Shown: positions 1 through 14,100 of the stretch, piece by piece
Numbering within the stretch: position 1 is the stretch's first letter
Layout of the letters: every line of letters begins with the position of its first letter
Origin: Steromphala cineraria
Taxonomy: Eukaryota > Mollusca > Gastropoda > Trochida > Trochidae
Reading direction: 5' to 3'
DNA: 64,000 nucleotides
Assembly: GCA_916613615.1 (NCBI GenBank)
Contig: OU744735.1
Span: forward strand, 51,290,082 to 51,354,081
Program-made: the position numbers and the translations under genes
The notes under the pieces: model-generated
The model's input: the letters and a program-made list of their open reading frames with translations, nothing else
Database searches by the model: none
Told to the model about the DNA's origin: nothing

Positions 1-2126
1 TCTGTGAGAAGATTGGTTGCCACCAGCATATCGCATTTACTTTTGTGTACATTTGAGCTCATTTTGGTGCATATCCAAGCCATATTAAGAAAATTCCATC
101 GTGGGAACAATTTTGACAATATCTGCTCAGCTGTACATTAAGGTCGCTTCTCAGCCAATTATACAAAAAAACTAAAAATCTGTGAGAAGATTGGTTGGCA
201 CCAGCAAATAGCAATTATTCATGTGCACTTTTCAGCTCATGTTGGTGCATATCCAAGTCATAGTAAGAAAGTTCCATCGTGGGAACAATTTTGACAATAT
301 CTGCTCAACTGTTCATTAAAGTCGCATCTAAAGCCAAAAATACAAAAACTAAAAATCTGTGAGAAGATTGGTTGGTACCGGGTGCTAACATTTGTTTTTG
401 TGTACATTTGAGCTCATTTTGGTGCATATCCAAGCCATATTAAGAAAATTCCATCGTGGGAACAATTTTGACAATATCTGCTCAACTGTTCATTAAAGTC
501 GCATCTAAAGCCAATAATACAAAATCTAAAAATCTGTGAGAAGATTGGTTTGCACCAGCAGATAGCATTTATTTTTGTGTACATTTGAGCTCATTTTGGT
601 GCATATCCAAGCCATATTAAGAAAATTCCATCGTGGGAACAATTTTGACAATATCTGCTCAACTGTACATTGAGGTCGCATCTAAAGCCAATTATACAAA
701 AACTAAAAATCTGTGAGAAGATTGGTTGGCACCAGCAGATAGCATTTATTTTTGTGTACATTTGAGCTCATTTTGGTGCATATCCAAGCCATATTAAGAA
801 AATTCCATCGTGGGAACAATTTTGACAATATCTGCTCATCTGTACATTAAGGTCGCATCTAAAGCCAATTATACAAAAACTAAAAATCTGTGAGAAGATT
901 GGTTGCCACAAGCATATCGCATTTATTTTTGTGTACATTTGAGCTCATTTTGGTGCATATCCAAGCAATATTAAGACAATTCCATCGGGGGAACAATTTT
1001 GACAATATCTGCTCAACTGTACATTAAGGTCGCATCTAAAGTCAATTATACAAAAGCTAAAAATCTGTGAGAAGATTGGTTGCCACCAGCATATCGCATT
1101 TACTTTTGTGTACATTTGAGCTCATTTTGGTGCATATCCAAGCCATATTAAGAAAATTCCATCGTGGGAACAATTTTGACAATATCTGCTCAGCTGTACA
1201 TTAAGGTCGCTTCTCAGCCAATTATACAAAAAAACTAAAAATCTGTGAGAAGATTGGTTGGCACCAGCAAATAGCAATTATTCATGTGCACTTTTCAGCT
1301 CATGTTGGTGCATATCCAAGTCATAGTAAGAAAGTTCCATCGTGGGAACAATTTTGACAATATCTGCTCAACTGTTCATTAAAGTCGCATCTAAAGCCAA
1401 TAATACAAAAACTAAAAATCTGTGAGAAGATTGGTTGGTACCGGGTGCTAACATTTGTTTTTGTGTACATTTGAGCTCATTTTGGTGCATATCCAAGCCA
1501 TATTAAGAAAATTCCATCGTGGGAACAATTTTGACAATATCTGCTCAACTGTTCATTAAAGTCGCATCTAAAGCCAATAATACAAAATCTAAAAATCTGT
1601 GAGAAGATTGGTTTGCACCAGCAGATAGCATTTATTTTTGTGTACATTTGAGCTCATTTTGGTGCATATCCAAGCCATATTAAGAAAATTCCATCGTGGG
1701 AACAATTTTGACAATATCTGCTCAACTGTACATTGAGGTCGCATCTAAAGCCAATTATACAAAAACTAAAAATCTGTGAGAAGATTGCTTGGCACCAGCA
1801 GATAACATTTATTTTTGTGTACATTTGAGCTCATTTTGGTGCATATCCAAGCCATATTAAGAAAATTCCATCGTGGGAACAATTTTGACAATATCTGCTC
1901 AACTGTACATTAAGGTCGCATCTAAAGCCAATTATACAAAAACTAAAAATCTGTGAGAAGATTGGTTGCCACCAGCATATCGCATTTATTTTTGTGTACA
2001 TTTGAGCTCATTTTGGTGCATATCCAAGCCATATTAAGACAATTTCATCGGGGGAACAATTTTGACAATATCTGCTCAACTGTACATTAAGGTCGCATCT
2101 AAAGCCAATTATACAAAAACTAAAAA
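1..2126 (+). repeat. Higher-order repeat: 6-monomer unit (1063 bp) present twice
   Basis: Units 1-1063 and 1064-2126 share the same order of monomer variants. A monomer with TACTTTTGTG is followed by one with CAAATAGCAATTATTCATG, then one with GGTACCGGGTGC, and so on, ending in a monomer with ATCGGGGGAAC. The copies differ by scattered single bases, for example GATTGG against GATTGC at the fifth monomer. This order conservation shows that blocks of six, not single monomers, were duplicated. Confidence 0.85.
100..108 (+). other. Example of a CSL/Su(H)-type motif present in most type A monomers
   Basis: CGTGGGAAC fits the established consensus YGTGRGAAM for the Notch-pathway DNA-binding protein CSL (Su(H)/RBPJ). 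The same nonamer recurs about every 177 bp through most of 1-32.9 kb. Some monomers are mutated to CGGGGGAAC or CGTTGGAAC, and type B monomers lack it (CGTAGGGAC or CGTAGGGAA). In monomers reading AGTTCC before it, GTTCC and GGAAC form a 5-bp dyad with a 6-bp spacer. A motif match alone does not show protein binding. Confidence 0.45.
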
Positions 2127-5100
2127 TCTGTGAGAAGATTGGTTGGCACCAGCAGATAGCATTTATTTTTGTGTACATTTGAGCTCATTTTGGTGCATAT
2201 CCAAGCCGTATTAAGAAAATTCCATCGTGGGAACAATTTTGACAATAGCTGCTCAACTGTACAGTAAGGTCGCATCTAAAGCCAATAATACAACAACTAA
2301 AAATCTGTGAGAAGATTGGTTGGCACCAGCAGATAGCATTTATTTTTGTGTACATTTGAGCTCATTTTGGTGCATATCCAAGCCATATTAAGAAAAATCC
2401 ATCGTGGGAACAATTTTGACAATATCTGCTCAACTGTACATTAAGGTCGCATCTAAAGCCAATTATACAAAAACTAAAAATCTGTGAGAAGATTGGTTGG
2501 CACCGGGTGCTAACATTTGTTTTTGTGTACATTTGAGCTCATTTTGGTGCATATCCAAGCCATATGAAGAAAGTTCCATCGTGGGAACAATTTGACAAAA
2601 TCTGCTCAACTGTACATTAAGGTCGCATCTAAAGCCAATTATACAAAAACTAAAAATCTGTGAGAAGATTGGTTGGCACCAGCAGATAGCATTTATTTTT
2701 GTGTACATTTGAGCTCATTTTGGTGCATATCCAAGCCATATTAAGAAAGTTCCATCGTGGGAACAATTTGACAATATCTGCTCAACTGTACACAAAAGTC
2801 GCATCTAAAGCCAATAATACAAAAACTAAAAATCTGTGAGAAGATTGGTTTGCACCAGCAGATAGCATTTATTTTTGTGTACATTTGAGCTCATTTTGGT
2901 ACATATCCAAGCCATATTAAGAAAATTCCATCGTGGGAACAATTTTGACAATATCTGCTCAACTGTACATTAAGGTCGCATCTAAAGCCAATTATACAAA
3001 AACAAAAATTATGTGAGAAGATTGGTTGGCTACAGCATATCGCATTTATTTTTGTGTACATTTGAGCTCATTTTGGTGCATATCCAAGCCATATTAAGAA
3101 AATTCCATCGTGGGAACAATTTTGACAATATCTGCTCAACTGTACATTAAGGTCGCATCTAAAGCCAATTATACAAAAACTAAAAATCTGTGAGAAGATT
3201 GGTTGGCACCGGGTGCTAACATTTGTTTTTGTGTACATTTGAGCTCATTTGGTGCATATCCAAGCCATATTAAGAAAGTTCCATCGTGGGAACAATTTGA
3301 CAAAATCTGCTCAACTGTACATTAAGGTCGCATCTAAAGCCAATTATACAAAAACTAAAAATCTGTGAGAAGATTGGTTGGCACCAGCAGATAGCATTTA
3401 TTTTTGTGTACATTTGAGCTCATTTTGGTGCATATCCAAGCCATATTAAGAAAGTTCCATCGTGGGAACAATTTGACAATATCTGCTCAACTGTACACTA
3501 AAGTCGCATCTAAAGCCATTAATACAAACACTAAAAATCTGTGAGAAGATTGGTTTGCACCAGCAGATAGCATTTATTTTTGTGTACATTTGAGCTCATT
3601 TTGGTACATATCCAAGCCATATTAAGAAAGTTCCATCGTGGGAACACTTTTGACAATATCTGCTCAACTGTACATTAAGGTCGCATCTAAAGCCAATTAT
3701 ACAAAAACTAAAAATCTGTGAGAAGATTGGTTGCCACCAGCATATCGCATTTATTTTTGTGTACATTTGAGCTCATTTTGGTGCATATCCAAGCCATATT
3801 AAGAAAGTTCCATCGTGGGAACAATTTGACAATATCTGCTCAACTGTACATTAAGGTCGCATCTAAAGTCAATTATACAAAAGCTAAAAATCTGTGAGAA
3901 GATTGGTTGCCACCAGCATATCGCATTTACTTTTGTGTACATTTGAGCTCATTTTGGTGCATATCCAAGCCATATTAAGAAAATTAAATCGTGGGAACAA
4001 TTTTGACAATATCTGCTCAAATGAACATTAAGTTCGCATCTAAAGCCAATAATACAAAAACTAAAAATCTGTGAGAAGATTGGTTTGCACCAGCAGATAA
4101 CATTTATTTTTGTGTACATTTGAGCTCATTTTGGTGCATATCCAAGCCATATTAAGAAAATTCCATCGTGGGAACAATTTTGACAATATCTGCTCAACTG
4201 TACATTAAGGTCGCATCTAAAGCCAATTATACAACAACTAAAAATCTGTGAGAAGATTGGTTGCCACCAGCATATCGCATTTATTTTTGTGTACATTTGA
4301 GCTCATTTTGGTGCATATCCAAGCCATATTAAGAAAAATCCATCGTGGGAACAATTTTGACAATATCTGCTCAACTGTACATTAAGGTCGCATCTAAAGC
4401 CAATTATACAAAAACTAAAAATCTGTGAGAAGATTGGTTGGCACCGGGTGCTAACATTTGTTTTTGTGTACATTTGAGCTCATTTTGGTGCATATCCAAG
4501 CCATATGAAGAAAGTTCCATCGTGGGAACAATTTGACAAAATCTGCTCAACTGTACATTAAGGTCGCATCTAAAGCCAATTATACAAAAACTAAAAATCT
4601 GTGAGAAGATTGGTTGGCACCAGCAGATAGCATTTATTTTTGTGTACATTTGAGCTCATTTTGGTGCATATCCAAGCCATATTAAGAAAGTTCCATCGTG
4701 GGAACAATTTGACAATATCTGCTCAACTGTACACTAAAGTCGCATCTAAAGCCAATAATACAAACACTAAAAATCTGTGAGAAGATTGGTTTGCACCAGC
4801 AGATAGCATTTATTTTTGTGTACATTTGAGCTCATTTTGGTACATATCCAAGCCATATTAAGAAAATTCCATCGTGGGAACAATTTTGACAATATCTGCT
4901 CAACTGTACATTAAGGTCGCATCTAAAGCCAATTATACAAAAACTAAAAATCTGTGAGAAGATTGGTTTGCACCAGCAGATAGCATTTATTTTTGTGTAC
5001 ATTTGAGCTCATTTTGGTGCATATCCAAGCCATATTAAGAAAATTCCATCGTGGGAACAATTTTGACAATATCTGCTCAACTGTACATTGAGGTCGCATC

Positions 5101-8100
5101 TAAAGCCAATTATACAAAAACTAAAAATCTGTGAGAAGATTGCTTGGCACCAGCAGATAACATTTATTTTTGTGTACATTTGAGCTCATTTTGGTGCATA
5201 TCCAAGCCATATTAAGAAAATTCCATCGTGGGAACAATTTTGACAATATCTGCTCAACTGTACATTAAGGTCGCATCTAAAGCCAATTATACAAAAACTA
5301 AAAATCTGTGAGAAGATTGGTTGCCACCAGCATATCGCATTTATTTTTGTGTACATTTGAGCTCATTTTGGTGCATATCCAAGCCATATTAAGACAATTT
5401 CATCGGGGGAACAATTTTGACAATATCTGCTCAACTGTACATTAAGGTCGCATCTAAAGCCAATTATACAAAAACTAAAAATCTGTGAGAAGATTGGTTG
5501 GCACCAGCAGATAGCATTTATTTTTGTGTACATTTGAGCTCATTTTGGTGCATATCCAAGCCGTATTAAGAAAATTCCATCGTGGGAACAATTTTGACAA
5601 TAGCTGCTCAACTGTACAGTAAGGTCGCATCTAAAGCCAATAATACAACAACTAAAAATCTGTGAGAAGATTGGTTGGCACCAGCAGATAGCATTTATTT
5701 TTGTGTACATTTGAGCTCATTTTGGTGCATATCCAAGCCATATTAAGAAAAATCCATCGTGGGAACAATTTTGACAATATCTGCTCAACTGTACATTAAG
5801 GTCGCATCTAAAGCCAATTATACAAAAACTAAAAATCTGTGAGAAGATTGGTTGGCACCGGGTGCTAACATTTGTTTTTGTGTACATTTGAGCTCATTTT
5901 GGTGCATATCCAAGCCATATGAAGAAAGTTCCATCGTGGGAACAATTTGACAAAATCTGCTCAACTGTACATTAAGGTCGCATCTAAAGCCAATTATACA
6001 AAAACTAAAAATCTGTGAGAAGATTGGTTGGCACCAGCAGATAGCATTTATTTTTGTGTACATTTGAGCTCATTTTGGTGCATATCCAAGCCATATTAAG
6101 AAAGTTCCATCGTGGGAACAATTTGACAATATCTGCTCAACTGTACACTAAAGTCGCATCTAAAGCCAATAATACAAACACTAAAAATCTGTGAGAAGAT
6201 TGGTTTGCACCAGCAGATAGCATTTATTTTTGTGTACATTTGAGCTCATTTTGGTACATATCCAAGCCATATTAAGAAAATTCCATCGTGGGAACAATTT
6301 TGACAATATCTGCTCAACTGTACATTAAGGTCGCATCTAAAGCCAATTATACAAAAACTAAAAATCTGTGAGAAGATTGGTTGCCACCAGCAGATAGCAT
6401 TTATTTTTGTGTACATTTGAGCTCATTTTGGTGCATATCCAAGCCATATTAAGAAAGTTCCATCGTGGGAACAATTTGACAATATCTGCTCAACTGTACA
6501 CTAAAGTCGCATCTAAAGCCATTAATACAAACACTAAAAATCTGTGAGAAGATTGGTTTGCACCAGCAGATAGCATTTATTTTTGTGTACATTTGAGCTC
6601 ATTTTGGTACATATCCAAGCCATATTAAGAAAGTTCCATCGTGGGAACACTTTTGACAATATCTGCTCAACTGTACATTAAGGTCGCATCTAAAGCCAAT
6701 TATACAAAAACTAAAAATCTGTGAGAAGATTGGTTGCCACCAGCATATCGCATTTATTTTTGTGTACATTTGAGCTCATTTTGGTGCATATCCAAGCCAT
6801 ATTAAGAAAGTTCCATCGTGGGAACAATTTGACAATATCTGCTCAACTGTACATTAAGGTCGCATCTAAAGTCAATTATACAAAAGCTAAAAATCTGTGA
6901 GAAGATTGGTTGCCACCAGCATATCGCATTTACTTTTGTGTACATTTGAGCTCATTTTGGTGCATATCCAAGCCATATTAAGAAAATTAAATCGTGGGAA
7001 CAATTTTGACAATATCTGCTCAAATGAACATTAAGTTCGCATCTAAAGCCAATAATACAAAAACTAAAAATCTGTGAGAAGATTGGTTTGCACCAGCAGA
7101 TAACATTTATTTTTGTGTACATTTGAGCTCATTTTGGTGCATATCCAAGCCATATTAAGAAAATTCCATCGTGGGAACAATTTTGACAATATCTGCTCAA
7201 CTGTACATTAAGGTCGCATCTAAAGCCAATTATACAACAACTAAAAATCTGTGAGAAGATTGGTTGCCACCAGCATATCGCATTTATTTTTGTGTACATT
7301 TGAGCTCATTTTGGTGCATATCCAAGCCATATTAAGAAAAATCCATCGTGGGAACAATTTTGACAATATCTGCTCAACTGTACATTAAGGTCGCATCTAA
7401 AGCCAATTATACAAAAACTAAAAATCTGTGAGAAGATTGGTTGGCACCGGGTGCTAACATTTGTTTTTGTGTACATTTGAGCTCATTTTGGTGCATATCC
7501 AAGCCATATGAAGAAAGTTCCATCGTGGGAACAATTTGACAAAATCTGCTCAACTGTACATTAAGGTCGCATCTAAAGCCAATTATACAAAAACTAAAAA
7601 TCTGTGAGAAGATTGGTTGGCACCAGCAGATAGCATTTATTTTTGTGTACATTTGAGCTCATTTTGGTGCATATCCAAGCCATATTAAGAAAGTTCCATC
7701 GTGGGAACAATTTGACAATATCTGCTCAACTGTACACAAAAGTCGCATCTAAAGCCAATAATACAAACACTAAAAATCTGTGAGAAGATTGGTTTGCACC
7801 AGCAGATAGCATTTATTTTTGTGTACATTTGAGCTCATTTTGGTACATATCCAAGCCATATTAAGAAAATTCCATCGTGGGAACAATTTTGACAATATCT
7901 GCTCAACTGTACATTAAGGTCGCATCTAAAGCCAATTATACAAAAACTAAAAATCTGTGAGAAGATTGGTTGCCACCAGCATATCGCATTTATTTTTGTG
8001 TACATTTGAACTCATTTTGGTGCATATCCAAGCAATATCAAGAAAATTCCATCGTGGGAACAATTTTGACAATATCTGCTCAACTGTACATTAGGGTCGC

Positions 8101-8139
8101 ATCTAAACCCAATAATACAAAAACTAAAAATCTGTGAGA
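2127..8139 (+). repeat. Satellite type A with overlapping higher-order duplications (offsets 3355, 3003 and 1941 bp)
   Basis: Variant markers recur at fixed distances. CCGTATTAAG occurs at 2206 and 5561 (offset 3355, 19 monomers). AAATCGTGGG occurs near 3987, 6990 and 8931 (offsets 3003 and 1941, 17 and 11 monomers). A two-monomer antisense ORF of 81 codons recurs identically at 2463-2708, 4404-4649, 5818-6063 and 7407-7652. Different markers give different offsets, so the block was built by several overlapping duplications, not by one clean unit. The ORFs are satellite by-products. Confidence 0.75.
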
Positions 8140-11100
8140 AGATTGGTTGGCACCGGGTGCTAACATTTGTTTTTGTGTACATTTGAGCTCATTTGGTGCA
8201 TATCCAAGCCATATTAAGAAAGTTCCATCGTGGGAACAATTTGACAAAATGAGCTCAACTGTACATTAAGGTCGCATCTAAAGCCAATTATACAAAAACT
8301 AAAAATCTGTGAGAAGATTGGTTGGCACCAGCAGATAGCATTTATTTTTGTGTACATTTGAGCTCATTTTGGTGCATATCCAAGCCATATTAAGAAAGTT
8401 CCATCGTGGGAACAATTTGACAATATCTGCTCAACTGTACACTAAAGTCGCATCTAAAGCCATTAATACAAACACTAAAAATCTGTGAGAAGATTGGTTT
8501 GCACCAGCAGATAGCATTTATTTTTGTGTACATTTGAGCTCATTTTGGTACATATCCAAGCCATATTAAGAAAGTTCCATCGTGGGAACACTTTTGACAA
8601 TATCTGCTCAACTGTACATTAAGGTCGCATCTAAAGCCAATTATACAAAAACTAAAAATCTGTGAGAAGATTGGTTGCCACCAGCATATCGCATTTATTT
8701 TTGTGTACATTTGAGCTCATGTTGGTGCATATCCAAGCCATATTAAGAAAGTTCCATCGTGGGAACAATTTGACAATATCTGCTCAACTGTACATTAAGG
8801 TCGCATCTAAAGTCAATTATACAAAAGCTAAAAATCTGTGAGAAGATTGGTTGCCACCAGCATATCGCATTTACTTTTGTGTACATTTGAGCTCATTTTG
8901 GTGCATATCCAAGCCATATTAAGAAAATTAAATCGTGGGAACAATTTTGACAATATCTGCTCAAATGAACATTAAGTTCGCATCTAAAGCCAATAATACA
9001 AAAACTAAAAATCTGTGAGAAGATTGGTTTGCACCAGCAGATAACATTTATTTTTGTGTACATTTGAGCTCATTTTGGTGCATATCCAAGCCATATTAAG
9101 AAAATTCCATCGTGGGAACAATTTTGACAATATCTGCTCAACTGTACATTAAGGTCGCATCTAAAGCCAATTATACAAAAACTAAAAATCTGTGAGAAGA
9201 TTGGTTGCCACCAGCATATCGCATTTATTTTTGTGTACATTTGAGCTCATTTTGGTGCATATCCAAGCCATATTAAGAAAATTCCATCGGGGGAACAATT
9301 TTGACAATATCTGCTCAACTGTACATTGAGGTCGCATCTAAAGCCAATTATACAAAAACTAAAAATCTGTGAGAAGATTGGTTGGCACCAGCAGATAGCA
9401 TTTATTTTTGTGTACATTTGAGCTCATTTTGGTGCATATCCAAGCCGTATTAAGAAAATTCCATCGTGGGAACAATTTTGACAATATCTGCTCAACTGTA
9501 CAGTAAGGTCGCATCTAAAGCCAATAATACAACAACTAAAAATCTGTGAGAAGATTGGTTGGCACCAGCAGATAGCATTTATTTTTGTGTACATTTGAGC
9601 TCATTTTGGTGCATGTCCAAGCCATATTAAGAAAATTCCATCGTGGGAACAATTTTGACAATATCTGCTCAACTGTACATTAAGGTCGCATCTAAAGCCA
9701 ATTATACAAAAACTAAAAATCTGTGAGAAGATTGGTTGGCACCGGGTGCTAATATTTATTTTTGTGTACATTTGAGCTCATTTTGGTGCATATCCAAGCC
9801 ATATTAAGAAAGTTCCATCGTGGGAACAATTTGACAAAATCTGCTCAACTGTACATTAAGGTCGCATCTAAAGCCAATTATACAAAAACTAAAAATCTGT
9901 GAGAAGATTGGTTGGCACCAGCAGATAGCATTTATTTTTGTGTACATTTGAGCTCATTTTGGTGCATATCCAAGCCATATTAAGAAAGTTCCATCGTGGG
10001 AACAATTTGACAATATCTGCTCAACTGTACACTAAAGTCGCATCTAAAGCCAATAATACAAACACTAAAAATCTGTGAGAAGATTGGTTTTCACCAGCAG
10101 ATAGCATTTATTTTTGTGTACATTTGAGCTCATTTTGGTACATATCCAAGCCATATTAAGAAAATTCCATCGTGGGAACAATTTTGACAATATCTGCTCA
10201 ACTGTACATTAAGGTCGCATCTAAAGCCAATTATACAAAAACTAAAAATCTGTGAGAAGATTGGTTGCCACCAGCATATCGCATTTATTTTTGTGTACAT
10301 TTGAGCTCATTTTGGTGCATATCCAAGCCATATTAAGAAAATTCCATCGTGGGAACAATTTTGACAATATCTGCTCAACTGTACATTAAGGTCGCATCTA
10401 AAGCCAATTATACAAAAACTAAAAATCTGTGAGAAGATTGGTTGGCACCGGGTGCTAACATTTGTTTTTGTGTACATTTGAGCTCATTTGGTGCATATCC
10501 AAGCCATATTAAGAAAGTTCCATCGTGGGAACAATTTGACAAAATCTGCTCAACTGTACATTAAGGTCGCATCTAAAGCCAATTATACAAAAACTAAAAA
10601 TCTGTGAGAAGATTGGTTGGCACCAGCAGATAGCATTTATTTTTGTGTACATTTGAGCTCATTTTGGTGCATATCCAAGCCATATTAAGAAAGTTCCATC
10701 GTGGGAACAATTTGACAATATCTGCTCAACTGTACACTAAAGTCGCATCTAAAGCCATTAATACAAACACTAAAAATCTGTGAGAAGATTGGTTTGCACC
10801 AGCAGATAGCATTTATTTTTGTGTACATTTGAGCTCATTTTGGTACATATCCAAGCCATATTAAGAAAGTTCCATCGTGGGAACACTTTTGACAATATCT
10901 GCTCAACTGTACATTAAGGTCGCATCTAAAGCCAATTATACAAAAACTAAAAATCTGTGAGAAGATTGGTTGCCACCAGCATATCGCATTTATTTTTGTG
11001 TACATTTGAGCTCATTTTGGTGCATATCCAAGCCATATTAAGAAAATTCCATCGTGGGAACAATTTTGACAATATCTGCTCAACTGTACATTAAGGTCGC

Positions 11101-14100
11101 ATCTAAAGCCAATTATACAAAAACTAAAAATCTGTGAGAAGATTGGTTGGCACCGGGTGCTAACATTTGTTTTTGTGTACATTTGAGCTCATTTGGTGCA
11201 TATCCAAGCCATATTAAGAAAGTTCCATCGTGGGAACAATTTGACAAAATCTGCTCAACTGTACATTAAGGTCGCATCTAAAGCCAATTATACAAAAACT
11301 AAAAATCTGTGAGAAGATTGGTTGGCACCAGCAGATAGCATTTATTTTTGTGTACATTTGAGCTCATTTTGGTGCATATCCAAGCCATATTAAGAAAGTT
11401 CCATCGTGGGAACAATTTGACAATATCTGCTCAACTGTACACTAAAGTCGCATCTAAAGCCATTAATACAAACACTAAAAATCTGTGAGAAGATTGGTTT
11501 GCACCAGCAGATAGCATTTATTTTTGTGTACATTTGAGCTCATTTTGGTACATATCCAAGCCATATTAAGAAAGTTCCATCGTGGGAACACTTTTGACAA
11601 TATCTGCTCAACTGTACATTAAGGTCGCATCTAAAGCCAATTATACAAAAACTAAAAATCTGTGAGAAGATTGGTTGCCACCAGCATATCGCATTTATTT
11701 TTGTGTACATTTGAGCTCATTTTGGTGCATATCCAAGCCATATTAAGAAAGTTCCATCGTGGGAACAATTTGACAATATCTGCTCAACTGTACACTAAAG
11801 TCGCATCTAAAGCCATTAATACAAACACTAAAAATCTGTGAGAAGATTGGTTTGCACCAGCAGATAGCATTTATTTTTGTGTACATTTGAGCTCATTTTG
11901 GTACATATCCAAGCCGTATTAAGAAAATTCCATCGTGGGAACAATTTTGACAATATCTGCTCAACTGTACAGTAAGGTCGCATCTAAAGCCAATAATACA
12001 ACAACTAAAAATCTGTGAGAAGATTGGTTGGCACCAGCAGATAGCATTTATTTTTGTGTACATTTGAGCTCATTTTGGTGCATATCCAAGCCATATTAAG
12101 AAAATTCCATCGTGGGAACAATTTTGACAATATCTGCTCAACTGTACATTAAGGTCGCATCTAAAGCCAATTATACAAAAACTAAAAATCTGTGAGAAGA
12201 TTGGTTGGCACCGGCTGCTAACATTTGTTTTTGTGTACATTTGAGCTCATTTTGGTGCATATCCAAGCCATATTAAGAAAGTTCCATCGTGGGAACAATT
12301 TGACAAAATCTGCTCAACTGTACATTAAGGTCGCATCTAAAGCCAATTATACAAAAACTAAAAGTCAGTGAGAAGATTGGTTTGCACCAGCAGATAGCAT
12401 TTATTTTTGTGTACATTTGAGTTCATTTTGGTGCATATCCAAGCCATATTAAGAAAGTTCCATCGTGGGAACAATTTGACAATATCTGCTCAACTGTACA
12501 CTAAAGTCGCATCTAAAGCCAATAATACAAACACTAAAAATCTGTGAGAAGATTGGTTTGCACCAGCAGATAGCATTTATTTTTGTGTACATTTGAGCTC
12601 ATTTTGGTACATATCCAAGCCATATTAAGAAAATTCCATCGTGGGAACAATTTTGACAATATCTGCTCAACTGTACATTAAGGTCGCATCTAAAGCCAAT
12701 TATACAAAAACTAAAAATCTGTGAGAAGATTGGTTGCCACCAGCATATCGCATTTATTTTTGTGTACATTTGAGCTCATTTTGGTGCATATCCAAGCCAT
12801 ATTAAGAAAATTCCATCGTGGGAACAATTTTGACAATATCTGCTCAACTGTACATTAAGGTCGCATCTAAAGCCAATTATACAAAAACTAAAAATCTGTG
12901 AGAAGATTGGTTGGCACCGGGTGCTAACATTTGTTTTTGTGTACATTTGAGCTCATTTTGGTGCATATCCAAGCCATATTAAGAAAGTTCCATCGTGGGA
13001 ACAATTTGACAAAATCTGCTCAACTGTACATTGAGGTCGCATCTAAAGCCAATTATACAAAAACTAAAAATCTGTGAGAAGATTGGTTGGCACCAGCAGA
13101 TAGCATTTATTTTTGTGTACATTTGAGCTCATTTTGGTGCATATCCAAGCCATATTAAGAAAATTCCATCGTGGGAACAATTTTGACAATATCTGCTCAA
13201 CTGTACATTAAGGTCGCATCTAAAGCCAATTATACAAAAACTAAAAATCTGTGAGAAGATTGGTTGGCACCGGGTGCTAACATTTGTTTTTGTGTACATT
13301 TGAGCTCATTTGGTGCATATCCAAGCCATATTAAGAAAGTTCCATCGTGGGAACAATTTGACAAAATCTGCTCAACTGTACATTAAGGTCGCATCTAAAG
13401 CCAATTATACAAAAACTAAAAATCTGTGAGAAGATTGGTTGGCACCAGCAGATAGCATTTATTTTTGTGTACATTTGAGCTCATTTTGGTGCATATCCAA
13501 GCCATATTAAGAAAGTTCCATCGTGGGAACAATTTGACAATATCTGCTCAACTGTACACTAAAGTCGCATCTAAAGCCATTAATACAAACACTAAAAATC
13601 TGTGAGAAGATTGGTTTGCACCAGCAGATAGCATTTATTTTTGTGTACATTTGAGCTCATTTTGGTACATATCCAAGCCATATTAAGAAAGTTCCATCGT
13701 GGGAACACTTTTGACAATATCTGCTCAACTGTACATTAAGGTCGCATCTAAAGCCAATTATACAAAAACTAAAAATCTGTGAGAAGATTGGTTGCCACCA
13801 GCATATCGCATTTATTTTTGTGTACATTTGAGCTCATTTTGGTGCATATCCAAGCCATATTAAGAAAGTTCCATCGTGGGAACAATTTGACAATATCTGC
13901 TCAACTGTACATTAAGGTCGCATCTAAAGTCAATTATACAAAAGCTAAAAAACTGTGAGAAGATTGGTTGCCACCAGCATATCGCATTTACTTTTGTGTA
14001 CATTTGAGCTCATTTTGGTGCATATCCAAGCCATATTAAGAAAATTAAATCGTGGGAACAATTTTGACAATATCTGCTCAAATGAACATTAAGTTCGCAT